DNA from: Candidatus Dietzia intestinigallinarum
Lineage (GTDB): Bacteria > Actinomycetota > Actinomycetes > Mycobacteriales > Mycobacteriaceae
DNA length: 33,623 nt
Assembly (NCBI GenBank): GCA_019119875.1
Contig: DWWG01000149.1
Span: 1-33,623, forward strand
Direction: 5' to 3'
Shown here: piece after piece, positions 1 through 7,085 of the stretch
Layout of the letters: the number at the start of each line of letters is the position of its first letter
How positions within the stretch are numbered: the first letter of the stretch is position 1
Position numbers and translations under genes: made by a program
The notes under the pieces: model-generated
The model's input: only the letters and a program-made list of their open reading frames with translations
What the model was told of the DNA's origin: nothing
The model's database searches: none

Positions 1-32
1 GGGGGCGGGCACCTGATCCGGTGCCCGCCCCC
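1..32 (-). terminator. Strong GC hairpin, terminator of bL37
   Basis: A perfect 13-bp stem (1-13 pairs with 20-32) closes a 6-nt loop (14-19). It lies 22 bp past the bL37 stop codon on the minus strand. The stem could equally end a plus-strand gene lying outside the window. No clear T-tract is visible within the window. Confidence 0.75.
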
Positions 33-54
33 GCCTGTCTACGGTGGTCCCGAC

Positions 55-129
55 TCAGCTGTTGGGACGCTTGCCGTGGTTGGCGTTCTTCTTACGGCGA
101 TCCCGCCTCTTGCGGCCACGCTTGCTCAT
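55..129 (-). CDS. Ribosomal protein bL37 (24 aa)
   Basis: A 24-residue, extremely basic peptide beginning MSKRGRKRRDRR and ending NHGKRPNS. It matches what I know of bL37, the tiny actinobacterial large-subunit protein seen in mycobacterial ribosome structures (about 24 aa, MAKRGRKKRDR type). It should bind 23S rRNA in the 50S subunit. The ATG at 129-127 has an AAGGAG ribosome binding site at 136-141. It is divergent from the biotinyl carrier gene and is followed by a strong hairpin. The small size makes it easy to miss by gene callers. The assignment rests on length and sequence recalled from the family. Confidence 0.85.
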   Translation of the reverse strand: MSKRGRKRRDRRKKNANHGKRPNS

Positions 130-164
130 CGTCGGCTCCTTTCCGTTTCCGTGTATCCAAGTCT

Positions 165-184
165 CCCATGTGCGGGCCCATGTG
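165..184. repeat. Short direct repeat in a divergent intergenic region
   Basis: CCCATGTG occurs at 165-172 and again at 177-184, a 12-bp period, in the 109 bp between the divergent bL37 and biotinyl-carrier genes. It could be a tandem operator half-site or chance. A TTGGAT-type -10 for bL37 (minus strand, 155-160) lies next to it. Confidence 0.25.
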
Positions 185-238
185 GTTGCATTGGAGGTGT
201 CCGGGGGCCGTGTTGGAAGAAGCAGAGGAAGCAATCTT

Positions 239-454
239 ATGGCTGAACAGGTCCGTGCCGAGATGGTCGCAGGCGTCATGGAGGTCGTCACGGCCGTAGG
301 CTCCGAGGTCTCCGAGGGCGACACGATCGTCCTGCTCGAATCGATGAAGATGGAGATCCCGGTGCTGTGTGAGACATCCGGCACCGTGACCGAGGTCGCC
401 GTGGCCGCCGGCGACGTGATCCAGGCCGGCGATCTCATCGCCGTGATCAGCTGA
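239..454 (+). CDS. Biotin/lipoyl-attachment carrier protein (TB7.3/BCCP-like)
   Basis: A 71-aa stand-alone biotinyl/lipoyl domain. The hammerhead hairpin carries the ESMKMEIPV motif with the modified lysine at K37, and the C-terminal half has the usual GTV...GDVIQAGDLIAVI pattern of the flattened beta-barrel. It is the same length and very close in sequence to mycobacterial TB7.3 (Rv3221c), a biotinylated carrier of unknown partner enzyme. It would carry activated carboxyl groups for a biotin-dependent carboxylase, but no carboxylase subunit is nearby. The start is ATG at 239 with an AGAGGAAG-type ribosome binding site just upstream; longer in-frame starts would add sequence that does not look like the family. 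A terminator hairpin follows at 509-550, shared with convergent whiB1. Confidence 0.9.
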   Translation: MAEQVRAEMVAGVMEVVTAVGSEVSEGDTIVLLESMKMEIPVLCETSGTVTEVAVAAGDVIQAGDLIAVIS

Positions 455-508
455 CCCGTCTCACCACCGTCGTGGCCCCGCCGGACGTCGGGAGCACGGG
501 GGATGACT

Positions 509-550
509 GAAGGCCGGTTCCTCATCCTTGTGGGAGGGGAACCGGCCTTC
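509..550. terminator. Bidirectional terminator between biotinyl carrier and whiB1
   Basis: A perfect 13-bp inverted repeat (509-521 with 538-550) encloses a 16-nt loop, placed between two convergent genes. It has no strong T-tract, as is common in high-GC actinobacteria. Confidence 0.75.
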
Positions 551-624
551 GGCATGTCCTGGTCGGCGGATACGCCGAGATCGGACGGCGGCGCGAGCCG
601 TCGACTCTCAGACGGCGTCGACTG

Positions 625-873
625 TCAGACGGTGGTGCGGGTGCGGGCGCGACGACGCTTGAGGGCGCGACGCTCGTCCTCGCTCATGCCGCCCCAGACG
701 CCTGCGTCCTGGCCGGACTCCAGGGCCCACGTGAGGCACTCGGCGGTCACGGGGCAGCGGTTGCAGACGATCTTCGCCTCGGCGATCTGAGCGAGCGCGG
801 GGCCGGAATTACCGACGGGGAAGAACAGCTCGGGATCCTCGTCGCGGCAGATGGCCTTGTGGCGCCAATCCAT
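625..873 (-). CDS. whiB1: WhiB1 iron-sulfur transcriptional regulator
   Basis: An 82-aa WhiB-family protein. The four cluster-binding cysteines are C9, C37, C40 and C46 (C-x27-C-x2-C-x5-C), followed by the GVWGG turn near residue 58 and a basic C-terminal tail (KRRRARTRT) expected to contact DNA. It is nearly identical to mycobacterial WhiB1 from MDWRHKA onward. In mycobacteria WhiB1 is an essential, NO-responsive [4Fe-4S] protein that binds the housekeeping sigma factor region 4. The start is ATG at 873 with AAGGAG 7 nt upstream. It is convergent with the biotinyl carrier gene, as in M. tuberculosis. The 388-bp gap upstream holds a plausible promoter and CRP-like site (separate entries), which implies a leader of about 210 nt. 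Confidence 0.95.
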   Translation of the reverse strand: MDWRHKAICRDEDPELFFPVGNSGPALAQIAEAKIVCNRCPVTAECLTWALESGQDAGVWGGMSEDERRALKRRRARTRTTV

Positions 874-1082
874 GGGAACTCCTTCAATGTGAGAGCGTTG
901 TCGGATGCGCAGGGCAGCACGAAACCACCGTCGCGGCCGTGCAGACCGGTAGGATCTGCAGACGCGCGAACGTGATCGTGGCACCCGGCGGGGTGGTGGG
1001 GATGTACCCGCTCCGCGGGCTCGCTCCGTAGTTGGAGGGGCTCCCGGTTAAGGCAAGGCAAACACGGTGTGTCTGCGCTGTT

Positions 1083-1117
1083 ACGATTGATCGTCCCACG
1101 ATTCGCGGACAAGTCAA
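1083..1117 (-). promoter_or_regulatory. Predicted whiB1 promoter
   Basis: On the minus strand TTGACT (1117-1112), a 16-bp spacer and GACGAT (1095-1090) predict a start near 1083, about 210 nt before the WhiB1 ATG. The -10 resembles the CACGAT hexamers seen before other genes here. The rest of the 874-1261 interval shows no gene; it holds this promoter, the CRP-like site and the promoter of the 1262 gene. Confidence 0.45.
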
Positions 1118-1133
1118 CCCTTCTTCCGGTCGA

Positions 1134-1149
1134 TGTGGCCAACGTCACC
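1134..1149. promoter_or_regulatory. CRP/GlxR-like operator upstream of whiB1
   Basis: TGTGG-N6-TCACC matches 8 of 10 fixed positions of the CRP consensus TGTGA-N6-TCACA. Its centre (1141.5) lies 58.5 bp upstream of the whiB1 start predicted at 1083. The mycobacterial whiB1 promoter is known to be controlled by CRP (Rv3676), with a site that I recall is centred at -58.5. Confidence 0.5.
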
Positions 1150-1249
1150 CCGTTTGTCAAATCGTTCCGAAAGCCCACACCAGAGGCCGTTATCGGCGTT
1201 ACAGGACATGGCGCGGTCGGGCGGTCAGGCGCCTCCGGGTGGCCCGGCT

Positions 1250-1255
1250 TAGTCT
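1250..1255 (+). promoter_or_regulatory. -10 box of a leaderless promoter
   Basis: TAGTCT ends 6 nt before the GTG at 1262, so transcription would begin on the start codon. No ribosome binding site is visible. Confidence 0.5.
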
Positions 1256-1261
1256 TGAGTT

Positions 1262-1723
1262 GTGAACAAGAGGCGACCTGACAGAAGCGGCCGGCCGGCA
1301 GACCCGCGGACCGCGATTCCCACCCCGGTTCGGATCGCCGGATGGATATCGGCGGGCCAGGGACTCCTCGGAGTGCTGGCGGCGCTCGTGCTCGTCGTAC
1401 GCGCCGTGGGCGGTCACCGTGAGGAGACGGTGGTGATCAACGGTTACGCCACCGCGGCCTGGTTCGTGATCCTCGGCGGTGCTCTCCTCGCGGCAGGCCT
1501 CGGTCTTCTGCAGGGCAGGCGTTGGGGCCGTGGTCTGGTGCTGATCGCCGAGCTGCTGATCCTCGTGGCCGTGGGCTCGAGCATCTTCGGGGCGACCGGG
1601 GCGGCCGTCTTCGGTGAGATCGGTCTGCCCATCTACCTCGGGGCCATCGCATTGGCCGTCGCGAGCGCCGTCGCACTGGCCGCCCTGCTGCGACGCGAGG
1701 CGGTGGAGTGGTACGCCGCCTGA
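1262..1723 (+). CDS. Small integral membrane protein
   Basis: 153 aa. A basic, Pro-rich N-terminus (1-22) is followed by about four hydrophobic helices: roughly residues 24-47, 61-82, 90-112 and 120-142, ending in a short RREAVEWYAA tail. By position it corresponds to the small membrane protein near Rv3217c in M. tuberculosis, and I infer orthology from that alone. No catalytic or transport motif is visible, so the function is unknown. The GTG start fits a leaderless promoter (TAGTCT at 1250-1255). It is convergent with the beta-propeller gene that ends at 1782. Confidence 0.75.
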   Translation: MNKRRPDRSGRPADPRTAIPTPVRIAGWISAGQGLLGVLAALVLVVRAVGGHREETVVINGYATAAWFVILGGALLAAGLGLLQGRRWGRGLVLIAELLILVAVGSSIFGATGAAVFGEIGLPIYLGAIALAVASAVALAALLRREAVEWYAA

Positions 1724-1781
1724 CCCCGCCCGCCTGACCTGACCGCCGCCGGCCTCGCCCGCCCGCCCGCCGCGGACCCGG

Positions 1782-3173
1782 TCAGCCCCGCATCTTGTAG
1801 GCGTGGATCTCGCTGTCGCGGCGCTCGTAGAGGATGTCGCCGATCTGCGAGAGCCCCGTGACGGATGCCGCCTCGACGACCGGCGGGTGGTCGGCTCCGG
1901 GATCTGCGTCCGGGACGGCGGCGTCGTCGTCGTCGGGCGTCGCGTCGAGCCACCGGATCGGCGCACCGGACGCATGGTCCACCACCACGAACCGACCGCC
2001 GGCGGGGACCAGGACCCAGTCCCGCGCGGTCCGGTCCTCGGGGTCCGGCGACCACCCACCGGTCACTCCGGGACCGGTCGCCACCGGCGCGGTCCAGGCG
2101 TAGGTGCCGCTGGTCAGGTCGAACGCGTGGGTGGAGGTGCCGTCGAACCAGCGGAGCTGCGTGTCGTCGCCCGCCAGCGTCTCCGGGGCGGGCGTGATCG
2201 TCGGCTCGCCCGGGAGCATCAGCACGGGGGAGTAGTGCTCGGGCGAGGTGAACCACTCGACGGCCCAGTCGGCCCCACGACGGGTCAGGGCCAGGGTGTC
2301 CTCGTCCGTCATCCCGAGCACCCACAGTTCGTCGGCGCCCGTGACGTCGGAGGCGATCTCCTCGGGCTCGCGGTTGTCCTCCGGAACGGTCTCGGACACC
2401 GTCAACCGCACCGAGTCGTCCCCGGGGCAGCGTTCGGCGACGGCGAACCGCTCGTCGGTGAGGGCGGCCGACCCCAACGTGCACCCGCTGCGGGGCTGCA
2501 TGCCGGCCTCCTGCGGAGCCTCCACGGCCCCGTACTCGATCGTGCGGACGAGGTCGTCCCGCCAGATCTCGAGCCGCTCGGGACTCAGCGCGAGCGCGTG
2601 CCGCCAGGTGCTGGTCAGTGTCATCACGTCGGGGAACGCGCTCTGGCGGGTGCTCGAGTACTGCTGGGTGGTCGGGTTCAGGGCGGTCACGTCGCTGCAC
2701 CCCGACGCGCCGTCGAACGCGGCCACCAGGGTGTCGGCGTAGAACGTCGCGGCGCAGAACCGTCCGGCGTGGGAGTAGGACCACTGCTGCTCGCCCGAGC
2801 CGGCGTCGCGGCCGATGAGGGTGCCGTCCGGGTCGACCGTGACGAGATTGCCCTTGGTGGTGAGCGGGGCGCCCGAGCCCTCGGAGTCGTGCGCCCAGAG
2901 GTGCTCGAGGGTGGCCGGTGTGCTGACGGCCGGGCCGTAGACGGGCTGCTCCTCGTCGGCGGGCGTGAACTGGGACCGGGCGGCGGTGCCGTTCAGCACG
3001 ATGCCGCCGGCGGTGGCCGCCATGACGACGGTGATGACCCCTGCCGTGACCAGGTCACGGCGCGTCCGGCGTTCGGAGGGGACGCGGCGCCTCGGGGCGG
3101 GGATGTGGTCGGTCCCGGGCTCGGGTTCGTCCGCGGGGGCGCGGTCGGGCCCGGGGGGTGGCGCGGTACTCAG
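1782..3173 (-). CDS. Membrane-anchored PQQ-like beta-propeller protein (Rv3212-like)
   Basis: A large extracytoplasmic domain with repeated blade-like segments (DGTLIGRDAGSGEQQW, then FVVVDHASGAPIRWLDA) that suggest a PQQ-type beta-propeller. It sits next to the DEAD-box gene as Rv3212 does in M. tuberculosis. The first ATG (3023) would begin in the middle of a hydrophobic helix. Reading upstream in the same frame restores a full helix (LVTAGVITVV then MAATAGGIVL) preceded by RRR/RTRRD positive charges and a Pro-rich cytosolic tail. No ATG, GTG or TTG lies between. The only start-like codon is CTG at 3173-3171, which overlaps the helicase stop as CTGA. I give the long form (463 aa). The protein is certain; its start is not, and an annotation from 3023 (413 aa) would be N-truncated. 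Its ligand and role are unknown. Confidence 0.75.
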   Translation of the reverse strand: MSTAPPPGPDRAPADEPEPGTDHIPAPRRRVPSERRTRRDLVTAGVITVVMAATAGGIVLNGTAARSQFTPADEEQPVYGPAVSTPATLEHLWAHDSEGSGAPLTTKGNLVTVDPDGTLIGRDAGSGEQQWSYSHAGRFCAATFYADTLVAAFDGASGCSDVTALNPTTQQYSSTRQSAFPDVMTLTSTWRHALALSPERLEIWRDDLVRTIEYGAVEAPQEAGMQPRSGCTLGSAALTDERFAVAERCPGDDSVRLTVSETVPEDNREPEEIASDVTGADELWVLGMTDEDTLALTRRGADWAVEWFTSPEHYSPVLMLPGEPTITPAPETLAGDDTQLRWFDGTSTHAFDLTSGTYAWTAPVATGPGVTGGWSPDPEDRTARDWVLVPAGGRFVVVDHASGAPIRWLDATPDDDDAAVPDADPGADHPPVVEAASVTGLSQIGDILYERRDSEIHAYKMRG

Positions 3174-4717
3174 TCCTGGCCCGCCTGGTCGCCGGAGCCG
3201 CCCTGGGCGCCGGAGGAGTGACGACGACGACGCCGTCGCCGGGGCGAGGTCCCGTCACCCGGGGTGCTCGGGGCGTCCGCTGAGCCGCCCTGTCCGGTCG
3301 CGGGGGCGTCGGAGCGCCCACCGGCCGGGGCGCCACCGCGCGTGCGCCGGCGACGGGGGCGCGACCCGGAGCCGCCACCGGACTCCCGGTCGCCACCGCG
3401 CCGGCCCTCACCGGCGGGGCGGCGACCGGAGCCGGTGCCGGTCGGGGCGCCGATGCGGCCACCGGCGCTCTCGGGGATGCCGAGATCGGTGCGCAGGTGC
3501 GCCGACGTCGAGTAGGTCTCCACGGGCTCGCCGAAGCCGAGGCCCAGAGCCTTGTCGATCAGGCCCCACCGGGGCACGTCATCCCAGTCCACCAGGGTCA
3601 CTGCGACGCCGGCGCGGCCCGCGCGGCCGGTGCGGCCGATCCGGTGGACGTAGGTCTTCTCGTCCTCGGGGCACTGGTAGTTGATCACGTGTGTGACATC
3701 GTCCACGTCGATGCCGCGGGCGGCGACATCCGTGGCCACTAGCACGTCCACGGTGCCGGAGCGGAAGGCCTTGAGGGACTTCTCGCGGGCGCCCTGACCG
3801 AGGTCGCCGTGGATGGCGCCGACCTTGAACCCGCGCTCGGCCAGGTCGTCGGCCAGCTTCTGGGCGGTGCGCTTGGTGCGGCAGAAGATCATCGTGGCGC
3901 CGCGGCCGTCGGCCTGCAGGACGCGCGAGACCAGCTCGGGCTTGTCGAGGGAGTGGGCCCGGTAGACGTGTTGGGTGGTGTTCTCGTGGGTGGCGCCGGA
4001 GTCGGCGGCCTCCGCGCGGATGTGTGTGGGCTTGGTGAGGAACGTGCGGGCCAGCGTGATGATCGGGCCGGGCATCGTGGCGGAGAACAGCATGGTCTGC
4101 CGCTTCTCGGGCACCATCCGCAGGAGCTTCTCGATGTCCGGCAGGAAACCCAGGTCGAGCATCTCGTCGGCCTCGTCGAGGACCAGCACCTCGACCTTGC
4201 CCAGGACGAGTTTGGCCTGGTTGGCGAGGTCGAGCAGCCGGCCGGGGGTGCCCACGACCAGGTCGACGCCCTTGGCCAGGGCCTCGATCTGCTGTTCGTA
4301 CGGGGTGCCGCCGTAGATCGAGAGCACCTTGAGCGGGCGGGTGCCGTCGCCGGAGGGGGCGGTCAGACCGGTGGCGGCGATCTTGAGGTCCTGGGTGACC
4401 TGGATGCACAGTTCGCGGGTCGGCACGATCACGAGCGCGCGGGGCGTCCCGTCGAGCTCGCGGGTGGCCTCACCGGTCGAGATGCGGTGCAGCAGCGGGA
4501 CGCCGAACCCGTAGGTCTTGCCCATGCCGGTGCGGGCCTGCCCGATGAGATCGGAGCCGCCCAGCGCCAGCGGGAGGGTGAGCTCCTGGATGGCGAACGT
4601 GTGGGTGATGCCGCGCTCGGCGAGCGCGGTGACGATCTCCGGGCGGACGCCGAGTTCGGCGAAGCTGGGGGAGGAGTCGGAGGACGGGGCGTCGACGACG
4701 GCGGTCGTCGTGGCCAT
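3170..4717 (-). CDS. rhlE: DEAD-box ATP-dependent RNA helicase (RhlE-type)
   Basis: 515 aa from ATG 4717. All superfamily 2 motifs are visible in order: the Q-motif glutamine (Q44 in FAIQ), motif I ARTGMGKT (61-68), Ia PTRELCIQ, Ib TPGRLLDL, II VLDEADEM, III FSATMPG, IV MIFCRTKRTA, V VATDVAARGID and VI HRIGRTGRAG. A basic Gly/Arg/Ser-rich C-terminal tail of about 100 residues ends in an RRRRRR run, typical of RNA-binding tails in actinobacterial RhlE. It should unwind structured RNA in ribosome assembly or mRNA decay. A CTG at 4756 with GAAAGG 7 nt upstream is an alternative start that adds 13 residues. The stop overlaps the likely start of the propeller gene, so the two are probably co-transcribed. 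Confidence 0.92.
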   Translation of the reverse strand: MATTTAVVDAPSSDSSPSFAELGVRPEIVTALAERGITHTFAIQELTLPLALGGSDLIGQARTGMGKTYGFGVPLLHRISTGEATRELDGTPRALVIVPTRELCIQVTQDLKIAATGLTAPSGDGTRPLKVLSIYGGTPYEQQIEALAKGVDLVVGTPGRLLDLANQAKLVLGKVEVLVLDEADEMLDLGFLPDIEKLLRMVPEKRQTMLFSATMPGPIITLARTFLTKPTHIRAEAADSGATHENTTQHVYRAHSLDKPELVSRVLQADGRGATMIFCRTKRTAQKLADDLAERGFKVGAIHGDLGQGAREKSLKAFRSGTVDVLVATDVAARGIDVDDVTHVINYQCPEDEKTYVHRIGRTGRAGRAGVAVTLVDWDDVPRWGLIDKALGLGFGEPVETYSTSAHLRTDLGIPESAGGRIGAPTGTGSGRRPAGEGRRGGDRESGGGSGSRPRRRRTRGGAPAGGRSDAPATGQGGSADAPSTPGDGTSPRRRRRRRHSSGAQGGSGDQAGQD

Positions 4718-4901
4718 ACCGTCTACTTCGGTGGTGGTGACATCTGTGGTGGACAGGGCGGTGCCTTTCTCGTCTCGCGCGCATGGAGTTGAGTCGGGCC
4801 GCTGACGTCGGCCTCGCGAGCGGGGCGCGCACATTTCCACGAGGATCAGGGGGTCTCGGGCGACTGTGCGACCCGGTTCCGGGTGTGATCCGCGTCCTCA
4901 C

Positions 4902-4907
4902 ATCCTA
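4902..4907 (-). promoter_or_regulatory. Probable -10 box of the rhlE operon
   Basis: TAGGAT on the minus strand predicts a start near 4895. This leaves a leader of 140-180 nt before the helicase start. No convincing -35 is visible. Confidence 0.45.
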
Positions 4908-4939
4908 TCCCGTCGCGCCGTCGGTGCCGGGGATCGGGC

Positions 4940-4945
4940 TAGCCT
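4940..4945 (+). promoter_or_regulatory. Probable -10 box of the DUF3107 gene
   Basis: TAGCCT on the plus strand predicts a start near 4952, 54 nt before the GTG at 5006. It faces away from the TAGGAT box of rhlE, 33 bp off, making a compact divergent promoter pair. Confidence 0.45.
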
Positions 4946-5005
4946 TGGTCCCGCGTATCACCGATGACGGCGTGACATGCGCCGACGACGAGAAGGGCAG
5001 GCACC

Positions 5006-5233
5006 GTGGAGGTCAAGATCGGCATCGCCGACAGCAACCGTGAGCTCGTGTTCAAGACCGGGATGGAGCCCGACGACGTCCGTAGCCGCGTCGAGACCGC
5101 TCTCACCGCGGACGCCAAGGCGATCCTCGAGCTCGAGGACGAGAAGGGGCGCCGCTACCTGGTGTCCACCGAGAAGGTGGCCTACGTGGAGCTAGGCGAG
5201 TCGGCCCGGCGCCCGGTGGGCTTCCTGTCCTGA
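5006..5233 (+). CDS. DUF3107 protein (TB9.4-like)
   Basis: A 75-aa small protein (starts MEVKIGIADSNRELVF). It matches the DUF3107 family, represented in M. tuberculosis by TB9.4 (Rv3208A), which is also next to the TetR gene Rv3208. A mixed beta-alpha-beta pattern is visible, with a conserved central ILELEDEKGRRYLVST segment. The molecular role is not known. The GTG start at 5006 has an AGAAGGG ribosome binding site at 4991-4997. It is convergent with the TetR gene and separated from it by a hairpin at 5240-5264. Confidence 0.85.
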   Translation: MEVKIGIADSNRELVFKTGMEPDDVRSRVETALTADAKAILELEDEKGRRYLVSTEKVAYVELGESARRPVGFLS

Positions 5234-5239
5234 CCGGTT

Positions 5240-5264
5240 CGCCCGGGCCCTACCGGCCCGGGCG
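5240..5264. terminator. Convergent-gene terminator hairpin
   Basis: A perfect 10-bp GC stem (5240-5249 with 5255-5264) with a 5-nt loop. It overlaps the last codons of the TetR gene and follows the DUF3107 stop by 7 bp. Confidence 0.65.
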
Positions 5265-5903
5265 ATCGCCGCTCTGGCGGGGGATCTTGGACAGGCCGCC
5301 CCAGCACAGCGCGACCGTCATGGCCACCGCGTCCTCGCGGGGGATGGGGCGGCCGGCGTCCAGCCAGTGTCCGGCGCTGACCCGGCTCGCGCCCACCACG
5401 CCCACGGCGAGCATGCGGGAGCGGTGCGCGTCGAGGCCGGAGTCGCCGCGCACGAGTTCGTGGACGGCGTCGGTGCAGCCCTCGGTGGCCCGTTCCAGCT
5501 CGCGGCGCACCGTCTCGTCGCCCGGTTCGGACGCGAACACCAGTCGGAATCCGCGGGTGTCGGTGTCGGCGTAGGTGAAGAACGTGTCGACGGCCGCCTC
5601 GACGCGGCGGCGGTTGTCCGACGTCGAGTCGAGCGCCGCCCGGATGCGGGCGAGCAGCTCGTCCACGTGGTGCCGCAGCACCTCGAGATACAGGTCCCGC
5701 TTGGAGTCGAAGTGCTGGTAGAGGACCGGTTTGGAGACCCCGGCCAGGATCGCGATGTCGTCCATCCCGGCGGCGTGGAAGCCCTGGTCGACGAAGACCG
5801 TTCCGGCGGTGTCGATCAGCTGGCGCCGGCGTGCACCGCGGGGGAGCCGCGTCGCCCTGGCGCGCGCCGTTCCCGCGGGGAACGATCCGTCCGGGCTGGT
5901 CAT
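5250..5903 (-). CDS. TetR-family transcriptional regulator
   Basis: 217 aa. The N-terminal TetR helix-turn-helix domain is clear at about residues 25-75: RRQLIDTAGTVFVDQGFHAAGMDDIA, then AGVSKPVLYQHFDSKRDLY. The C-terminal ligand-binding half is variable. It is the positional counterpart of Rv3208 (a TetR next to TB9.4). The ATG at 5903 has GGAAGGAG 8 nt upstream, which decides this start over the longer frame. The gene is divergent from the DUF3152 zincin, and inverted repeats in the shared 150-bp region (5944-5985) are candidate operators. The ligand and targets cannot be told from sequence. Confidence 0.92.
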   Translation of the reverse strand: MTSPDGSFPAGTARARATRLPRGARRRQLIDTAGTVFVDQGFHAAGMDDIAILAGVSKPVLYQHFDSKRDLYLEVLRHHVDELLARIRAALDSTSDNRRRVEAAVDTFFTYADTDTRGFRLVFASEPGDETVRRELERATEGCTDAVHELVRGDSGLDAHRSRMLAVGVVGASRVSAGHWLDAGRPIPREDAVAMTVALCWGGLSKIPRQSGDRPGR

Positions 5904-5943
5904 GTGCTGGCTCCTTCCGCGCCCGGGCGGGGTTCGACGTCAC

Positions 5944-5985
5944 GTCCGGGCCAGACGGACAATACCCGCACCGGCGGTGTGCGGG
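5944..5985. promoter_or_regulatory. Inverted repeats, possible TetR operator
   Basis: There are two dyads in the TetR/DUF3152 divergent region. GTCCG (5944-5948) pairs with CGGAC (5956-5960) across 7 bp. CCCGCAC (5965-5971) pairs with GTGCGGG (5979-5985) across 7 bp. TetR proteins often bind dyads next to their own gene; this is inference only. Confidence 0.35.
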
Positions 5986-6053
5986 ATGAGGTGGTCGTGG
6001 GAGATGTGGGATCGTGGAGGCCTGATCATGGACAGGGACGTGGAGGTACGCGG

Positions 6054-7085
6054 ATGAGCGACGGTCGTCGCCCGGGTGCAGGTGGGCGGATCCCCGAACC
6101 CGGGTCTCGCGGAGCCCACCGTGCCCCGTATTACCCGCCCCAGGGGGAGCCGCTGCGTGCGCCCTGGGATCCGGAGGAGTCGACGCCGGGTCGTCGTCGT
6201 TCGGTTCCGGGCGCCCGCGACCACCTGCCCCGACAGTCCGCGCTGGGCCGGTTCCTGGCGACCTGGGGGTGGCGCGCCTACGCGATCCCGGTGCTGGTGG
6301 TCCTCACCGCGCTCGTGATCGCCGACGCGGTGGTCTCGGCCGGATCCACGGACGAGGACGAGGTGGTCGCGCCCGAGGAGACCACGGAGATCATCGGCTC
6401 GCCGCTGTCCGGTGAGGTCCCGCCGAGCGGGGAGCTGCCCGAGGGCGGCCCGTACGTCGAGGCCGGCACCGGCGGGTTCCGGATCGTGCCCGGCGCCACC
6501 GGTCTGGTGGGGCGTCCGACGGCCGAGCTGTTCTCCTACACGGTCGAGGTGGAGGAGGGCGTCGACACGGTGGATTTCGGTGGCGACGACGCGGTGGCGC
6601 GGTTGGTCGACGCGACCCTGGCCAACCCGAAGAGCTGGACGGCCGACGGCGCGGTGGCCTTCCAGAGGGTGGAGGGCGTCGAGCCGTCGTTCCGGGTCTC
6701 CCTGGCCAGCCCCATGACGGTGCGCGAGCACTGTGGCTACGACATCGAGCTCGAGTCGAGCTGCTACAACTCGGTGACCGGCCGGGTGTATCTCAACCTG
6801 GCGCGCTGGGTGCGCGGGGCGCAGTCGTTCCAGGGCGACATCGGTTCGTACCGGCAGTATGTGGTCAACCACGAGGTCGGCCACGCGGTCGGCTTCCCGG
6901 CGCACGAGCCGTGTCCGGAGGACGGCGCGCTGGCCCCGGTGATGATGCAGCAGACGTTCGGGGTGAACAACAGCGAGATCCACCGGCTGGATCCGGAGGG
7001 CGTGGTGCCGGATGACGGGGCCACCTGCCGGTTCAACGCCTGGCCGTTCCCCGCTGGGGCGCCGGTGGCGGGCGAAGGGAGATGA
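6054..7085 (+). CDS. DUF3152 membrane-anchored zincin-like protease (Rv3207c-like)
   Basis: 343 aa. A Pro/Arg-rich cytosolic N-terminus (1-70) is followed by one transmembrane helix (about 78-102, AYAIPVLVVLTALVIADAVV), an acidic Pro/Gly linker, and a C-terminal extracytoplasmic DUF3152 domain with the zinc motif H273-E274-x2-H277-x2-G280-x3-H284. This resembles the metzincin HExxHxxGxxH with one extra residue before the third His. Two Cys (CGYDIELESSC) probably form a disulfide outside the membrane. Rv3207c is the M. tuberculosis counterpart and, as here, precedes moeZ. The start at ATG 6054 is set by GGAGG at 6042-6046. The gene overlaps moeZ by 4 bp (ATGA), so translation is likely coupled. 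The substrate is unknown. Confidence 0.88.
   Translation: MSDGRRPGAGGRIPEPGSRGAHRAPYYPPQGEPLRAPWDPEESTPGRRRSVPGARDHLPRQSALGRFLATWGWRAYAIPVLVVLTALVIADAVVSAGSTDEDEVVAPEETTEIIGSPLSGEVPPSGELPEGGPYVEAGTGGFRIVPGATGLVGRPTAELFSYTVEVEEGVDTVDFGGDDAVARLVDATLANPKSWTADGAVAFQRVEGVEPSFRVSLASPMTVREHCGYDIELESSCYNSVTGRVYLNLARWVRGAQSFQGDIGSYRQYVVNHEVGHAVGFPAHEPCPEDGALAPVMMQQTFGVNNSEIHRLDPEGVVPDDGATCRFNAWPFPAGAPVAGEGR

Noticed and set aside
967-987. Another CRP-like site (CGTGATCGTGGCAC)
   Set aside because: The half-site spacing is one base short of the consensus; the site at 1134-1149 is better placed and better matched.
1048-1066. Possible iron-regulator (DtxR/IdeR) box upstream of whiB1
   Set aside because: TTAAGGCAAGGCAAAC resembles half of the box but lacks the palindrome, so I do not call it.
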